Assembly: GCA_002501655.1 (NCBI GenBank) | Contig: DANY01000027.1 | Location: 30,903-94,902, forward strand | Source: Methanoculleus sp. UBA303 | GTDB taxonomy: Archaea; Halobacteriota; Methanomicrobia; Methanomicrobiales; Methanoculleaceae | Reading direction: 5' to 3' | Length of the DNA stretch: 64,000 bases | Shown here: piece after piece, positions 61,267 to 64,000 of the stretch | Numbering within the stretch: position 1 is the first letter of the stretch | How the letters are laid out: each line of letters opens with the position of its first letter | Program-made: the position numbers and the translations under genes | Notes under the pieces: model-generated | Seen by the model: only the letters and a program-made list of their open reading frames with translations | Databases searched by the model: none | Told to the model about the DNA's origin: nothing

Positions 61267-62019
61267 TCACACCTTCGCGATTGAGACGGGGATGATCTTG
61301 ATGCCGTACCCGGGGTGGACCTCGAAACTGATGATGTTTCCTGTGGTCTTTCGTGCGCCGCGGACCTTGACGACCTCGAGCATCATGACATACTTGCCGC
61401 CGACGAGTGCTTTCTTCATGAAGAGGTGGGCGTCGCAGATCGAGCGGATACGGACGAGGGAGTCCTCGACGAAGGCGTAGGTGTGCAGGGTGATCAGGAT
61501 GGTCTTGCCGTGGTCGACGAGGTTCTTGCAGTTCGTGAAGAACGTGAGGACGGTATCCTGTTTGGCGTACTCGGTGAAGAGGGTGAGCGAGTCGATGACG
61601 ATCACGTCTGCTCTGCTCTGCTCCATGTAGTGGATCATCCGTTCGAGCGTCCCCTGCATCTTCTCTTTTGTCCACTCGAACCCGACGACGTGCATGGGAA
61701 AGACCCGGAGGTAGCCCCAGGCGAAGTAGTCGGAGACATCAAGGCTCATCGACTCCATCTGGGAGAGGAAACTCTTGCTCGTGTTCTCGGTCGAGAAGAG
61801 GTCGACGTTGAACCCCTGCTTCAGGGCGCCCCAGACAATCTGCTGGGTCAGCACGCTCTTTCCGGTGTCGTTCTCGCCCTCGATGAGGTTGAGGGAACTC
61901 AAGGGGAGGCCGTCGGCGAGCTTCTTGTCGAGTTCGGAGTTCCCGGTCGAGAGGATCGTCCGATCGGGTAACTCGGTAATGCTGCTGTCTTCGCTCGTGG
62001 CCATTCCTGTTCTCCTCAT
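61267..62019 (-). CDS. arlH: Archaellum motor regulator ArlH (FlaH)
   Basis: 250 residues, RecA/KaiC-like fold that binds ATP without strong hydrolysis and tunes ArlI. Walker A is EGENDTGKSVLTQQ, and the Walker B-like segment is V-I-V-I-D-S-L-T-L-F. The ATG at 62019 overlaps the arlG stop (ATGA). A second ATG at 62004 has AGGAG upstream of it and may be the true start. Confidence 0.95.
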   Translation of the reverse strand: MRRTGMATSEDSSITELPDRTILSTGNSELDKKLADGLPLSSLNLIEGENDTGKSVLTQQIVWGALKQGFNVDLFSTENTSKSFLSQMESMSLDVSDYFAWGYLRVFPMHVVGFEWTKEKMQGTLERMIHYMEQSRADVIVIDSLTLFTEYAKQDTVLTFFTNCKNLVDHGKTILITLHTYAFVEDSLVRIRSICDAHLFMKKALVGGKYVMMLEVVKVRGARKTTGNIISFEVHPGYGIKIIPVSIAKV

Positions 62020-62489
62020 AGGTATACGGAACTCGGGACCCCGTTTGGGGTGACGACCTGGACCCAGATGGGTTTTGCGTCTTTCTCGTGGGTGATCGAG
62101 AGGGTGAGGGTTTCGCCGGGGTCAAGCTCGCCGGGGTGAATATGGTCCGGGTCTATCCCCGTATCGTTCCAGTAGTTCACACCCTCCTTCTTGTAGGGGA
62201 CATAGACCGGAGCGTTCCCGATGTCGATGTAGACGTCGATCAACGGGATATCGACGATCGGTTCGCTCCCGGTGTTCTTCACGTCGACAGAGAGGGTCTG
62301 GTTGTCGACGATTGTCGTGTTCTGGATCTCGATCGCCGTCCGCATCCTGGCTTCCTGATACATGACGAGGTTGCTCTGCGCTTCGACGACCACTTCCGTA
62401 GTTGCGAGGGTGCCGCCGACCAGGATGTAAGCGGTGGCGACCAGGAGGAGGATGCCGATCCCGGATGCGACGAGGGGTCCTGCACTCAT
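62016..62489 (-). CDS. arlG: Archaellum stator protein ArlG (FlaG)
   Basis: 157 residues. A single N-terminal membrane helix of archaellin type (P-L-V-A-S-G-I-G-I-L-L-L-V-A-T-A-Y-I) is followed by a beta-sandwich (S-V-D-V-K-N-T-G-S-E-P-I, I-D-V-Y-I-D-I-G, G-E-L-D-P-G-E-T-L-T). ArlG forms filaments and with ArlF anchors the motor to the S-layer. It lies between arlF and arlH. Confidence 0.9.
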   Translation of the reverse strand: MSAGPLVASGIGILLLVATAYILVGGTLATTEVVVEAQSNLVMYQEARMRTAIEIQNTTIVDNQTLSVDVKNTGSEPIVDIPLIDVYIDIGNAPVYVPYKKEGVNYWNDTGIDPDHIHPGELDPGETLTLSITHEKDAKPIWVQVVTPNGVPSSVYL

Positions 62490-62491
62490 GG

Positions 62492-63001
62492 TTATGTACC
62501 TGCGGTGAAGGTGGTCGACCGTGAGAGTCCCGTGGAGAGGACGAACTGGATGTAGACGACCTCACCTGTCTTTGGGATGGCGTCGCTATAGCCCCGAATG
62601 TAGAGGGTCTCGCCGGGGTCCCAGTTGTTGTTCTTCTGGGTATCCTCAAGGATCTCGTAGGTCCACTGGTTTGGTCCCGGTGTGCCTGGTGGTAAAACCA
62701 GGCCGAGCCGGGTGAAGTTCCCCGGGGCCCCGAGGAAGACGTCGGCCTTCCCGATGTCTGATGGGGATATCCTGGATGTTCCGACGTTCTTTAACCAGAT
62801 TCTGGCTTCTTTGCTCCCTCCGCTGGCATACGTCGTGACGATCTTTACATCGTTACTCAACCGTTCATCCACCTGGTGGGAGGACGACGAGATCGTGCCT
62901 GCGAGGGTGTAGATCACCGGGAAGACTGCGTTAATGAGGACGCCGGCCGATACGATGGCGGCGATGAGGAACATCGCGGTGGTGAAGGCTTCGCTCGACA
63001 T
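62492..63001 (-). CDS. arlF: Archaellum stator protein ArlF (FlaF)
   Basis: 169 residues. The N-terminal membrane helix is F-T-T-A-M-F-L-I-A-A-I-V-S-A-G-V-L-I, followed by an extracellular beta-sandwich with I-W-L-K-N-V-G-T-S-R-I and N-N-W-D-P-G-E-T-L-Y-I. ArlF binds the S-layer and works with ArlG. It sits 2 bases before arlG and 3 after the arlD/E-like gene. Confidence 0.9.
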   Translation of the reverse strand: MSSEAFTTAMFLIAAIVSAGVLINAVFPVIYTLAGTISSSSHQVDERLSNDVKIVTTYASGGSKEARIWLKNVGTSRISPSDIGKADVFLGAPGNFTRLGLVLPPGTPGPNQWTYEILEDTQKNNNWDPGETLYIRGYSDAIPKTGEVVYIQFVLSTGLSRSTTFTAGT

Positions 63002-63004
63002 CCA

Positions 63005-63796
63005 TCATATCCTGTCCAGGAGCTCGATCCAGGTATCGCCGGCATCCTGTTCCCGTGAGGATGTTCCGGCGCTCTGCTCCCCCTGGCGGCGGCGGGCGAG
63101 CATCAGCACCTCGATCATGTCCCGGTCAAGCGTGGCGTCCTCGGGGTCGAGGATGCGGTTTAAGACGTAGAGTTCCGAGACGAACTCGTTCGGGCCGATA
63201 TCCGCGACGTCTCTCCTGGTCTCGGGGGCCATCCGCATGATATCGCGGATCTGGTCGGAGACCTCCTGGGTGATGTAGTCCATCGACCGGTAGGCGTCGA
63301 TCATGATTGTCATGTGCTCGTGCCCGTACTTCGAGCACCCCTGGTGCACCCACGCAAAGAGCCGGTGGACCTTCTGGAGCTTGAGTTTTCCCGCGGGTTT
63401 TGCCCCCGGGAGAGAGGGTGTGCCGTCCGGGGGAGGATAGGCCGCTCCGAGGTCGGGCGGGAAGAGCCCACTGGCGAGGCCCTCCGGGAGCGCATGCAGC
63501 TCCGGCGCACCGAGAACGGCAGGGAGAGCGTCGAGCGCCGGCATCTCGCTATCTGCGTCCTCATCGTCCGCAACGAGAGCCGGCGGCTCGAACCGGTTCC
63601 CTGCGTACGACGCGGCGGCGGTGGTGAACGGGTTGTCCAGTTCGTTCATGCGCTCCCGGAGGTCGATAAGCAGCCGCTTGATCGAAGTCTTGACGAAATC
63701 CAGCTCCTTCTCAAGGGTATCGAGACGGGCCTCCGGGTCGTCGGAGGACGCGCCGGAGAGTATTTTATCGATCTGAGTCTGGTCTACCCCCACCAT
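63005..63796 (-). CDS. Archaellum accessory protein, ArlD/ArlE (FlaD/E)-like
   Basis: 263 residues. The N-terminal coiled coil (E-A-R-L-D-T-L-E-K-E-L-D-F-V-K-T-S-I-K-R) is followed by a Pro/Ala-rich linker and a C-terminal helical domain (V-H-R-L-F-A-W-V-H-Q-G-C-S-K-Y-G, then N-E-F-V-S-E-L-Y-V-L-N-R-I-L). The layout fits the ArlC/D/E proteins that form the cytoplasmic ring and contact CheF. The canonical D/E signature is weak, so the assignment rests partly on position as first gene of the operon. Confidence 0.7.
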   Translation of the reverse strand: MVGVDQTQIDKILSGASSDDPEARLDTLEKELDFVKTSIKRLLIDLRERMNELDNPFTTAAASYAGNRFEPPALVADDEDADSEMPALDALPAVLGAPELHALPEGLASGLFPPDLGAAYPPPDGTPSLPGAKPAGKLKLQKVHRLFAWVHQGCSKYGHEHMTIMIDAYRSMDYITQEVSDQIRDIMRMAPETRRDVADIGPNEFVSELYVLNRILDPEDATLDRDMIEVLMLARRRQGEQSAGTSSREQDAGDTWIELLDRI

Positions 63797-63822
63797 AATA
63801 TTGAATTATATTTATGTCATGG

Positions 63823-63830
63823 TTAATAAA
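63823..63830 (-). promoter_or_regulatory. TATA box of the archaellum operon
   Basis: On the minus strand tttattaa lies 27-34 bases before the ATG at 63796, so the transcript should be nearly leaderless. Archaellin genes are not present within the remaining 170 bases. Confidence 0.6.
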
Positions 63831-64000
63831 TGTTGTTCATGAGAATATTGGTTTTCTAGACGATTTAGTGTCTTCTGAACATTATGATGGTGCGGTTTGA
63901 GGAAGAAAGAGCCCCTGATAGCGGCAGTATGGTGTACCCCGGCCGCTCTCCAGATTTTTCCCACCGGTGACCGGATAGATTCCCGATCGGTTGCTGTCGG

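Noticed and set aside
1..64000. CRISPR arrays, rRNA genes, complete insertion sequences, prophage genes
   Set aside because: No regularly spaced direct repeats, no rRNA-like sequence, and the only transposon traces are partial TnpB relics.

Overview
The window comes from a methanogenic archaeon of the Methanomicrobiales, most like Methanoculleus. This is inferred from gene content and GC-rich codon use; no database was searched. Supporting genes are archaeal-type threonyl-tRNA synthetase, geranylgeranylglyceryl phosphate synthase for ether lipids, GatCAB, ABCE1/pelota/RqcH, a full archaellum motor set with CheF, and archaeal TATA boxes in front of many genes. There are no rRNA genes or CRISPR arrays. 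One tRNA, Gln(TTG), is visible.

Layout. 1-4.8 kb: a TPR protein behind an inverted-repeat cluster, mannose-1-phosphate guanylyltransferase, tRNA-Gln, a GC-hairpin intergenic block, a CPA2 antiporter and a ferritin-like protein. 5-15.8 kb (minus strand): thrS, then a compact operon asnB-like > gatC > gatA > gatB > topA > GGGP synthase > trmJ-like > dcd. 15.9-16.4 kb: a truncated nucleoside-recognition gene joined to a TnpB relic. 16.5-26.1 kb: SlyD-like FKBP, flavoprotein, encapsulin-type ferritin-like protein, cupin, AI-2E-family permease, NhaP2-like antiporter, a four-PAS histidine kinase and a DUF169 protein.

26.2-30.1 kb: a translationally coupled operon of an HTH regulator, with a palindrome over its own start site, and five small membrane proteins that share the N-terminal motif L-G-W-C-P but differ afterwards. 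A 42-residue ORF inside it looks like the tail of a duplicated regulator. This is the best candidate for an undescribed system here.

30.2-43.8 kb: ABC ATPase, a helical protein of unknown role, PPOX-like protein, an ABC-2 exporter pair, a bacterial-type pgk-pfkA pair, an AT-rich secreted PIG-L deacetylase between gene-poor stretches, a PRC-barrel protein, a B12-binding radical SAM enzyme, a phosphoesterase, a CYTH protein and a STAND-like ATPase. 44-50.1 kb: FKBP followed by a ribosome-rescue cluster (rqcH, pelA, small membrane protein, ABCE1).

50.2-63.8 kb (minus strand): arlD/E-like > arlF > arlG > arlH > arlI > arlJ > unknown membrane protein > cheF, then, behind its own promoter, cheY > cheB > cheA > cheC > cheD > secreted beta-propeller. 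Archaellins, cheW and cheR are not in the window.
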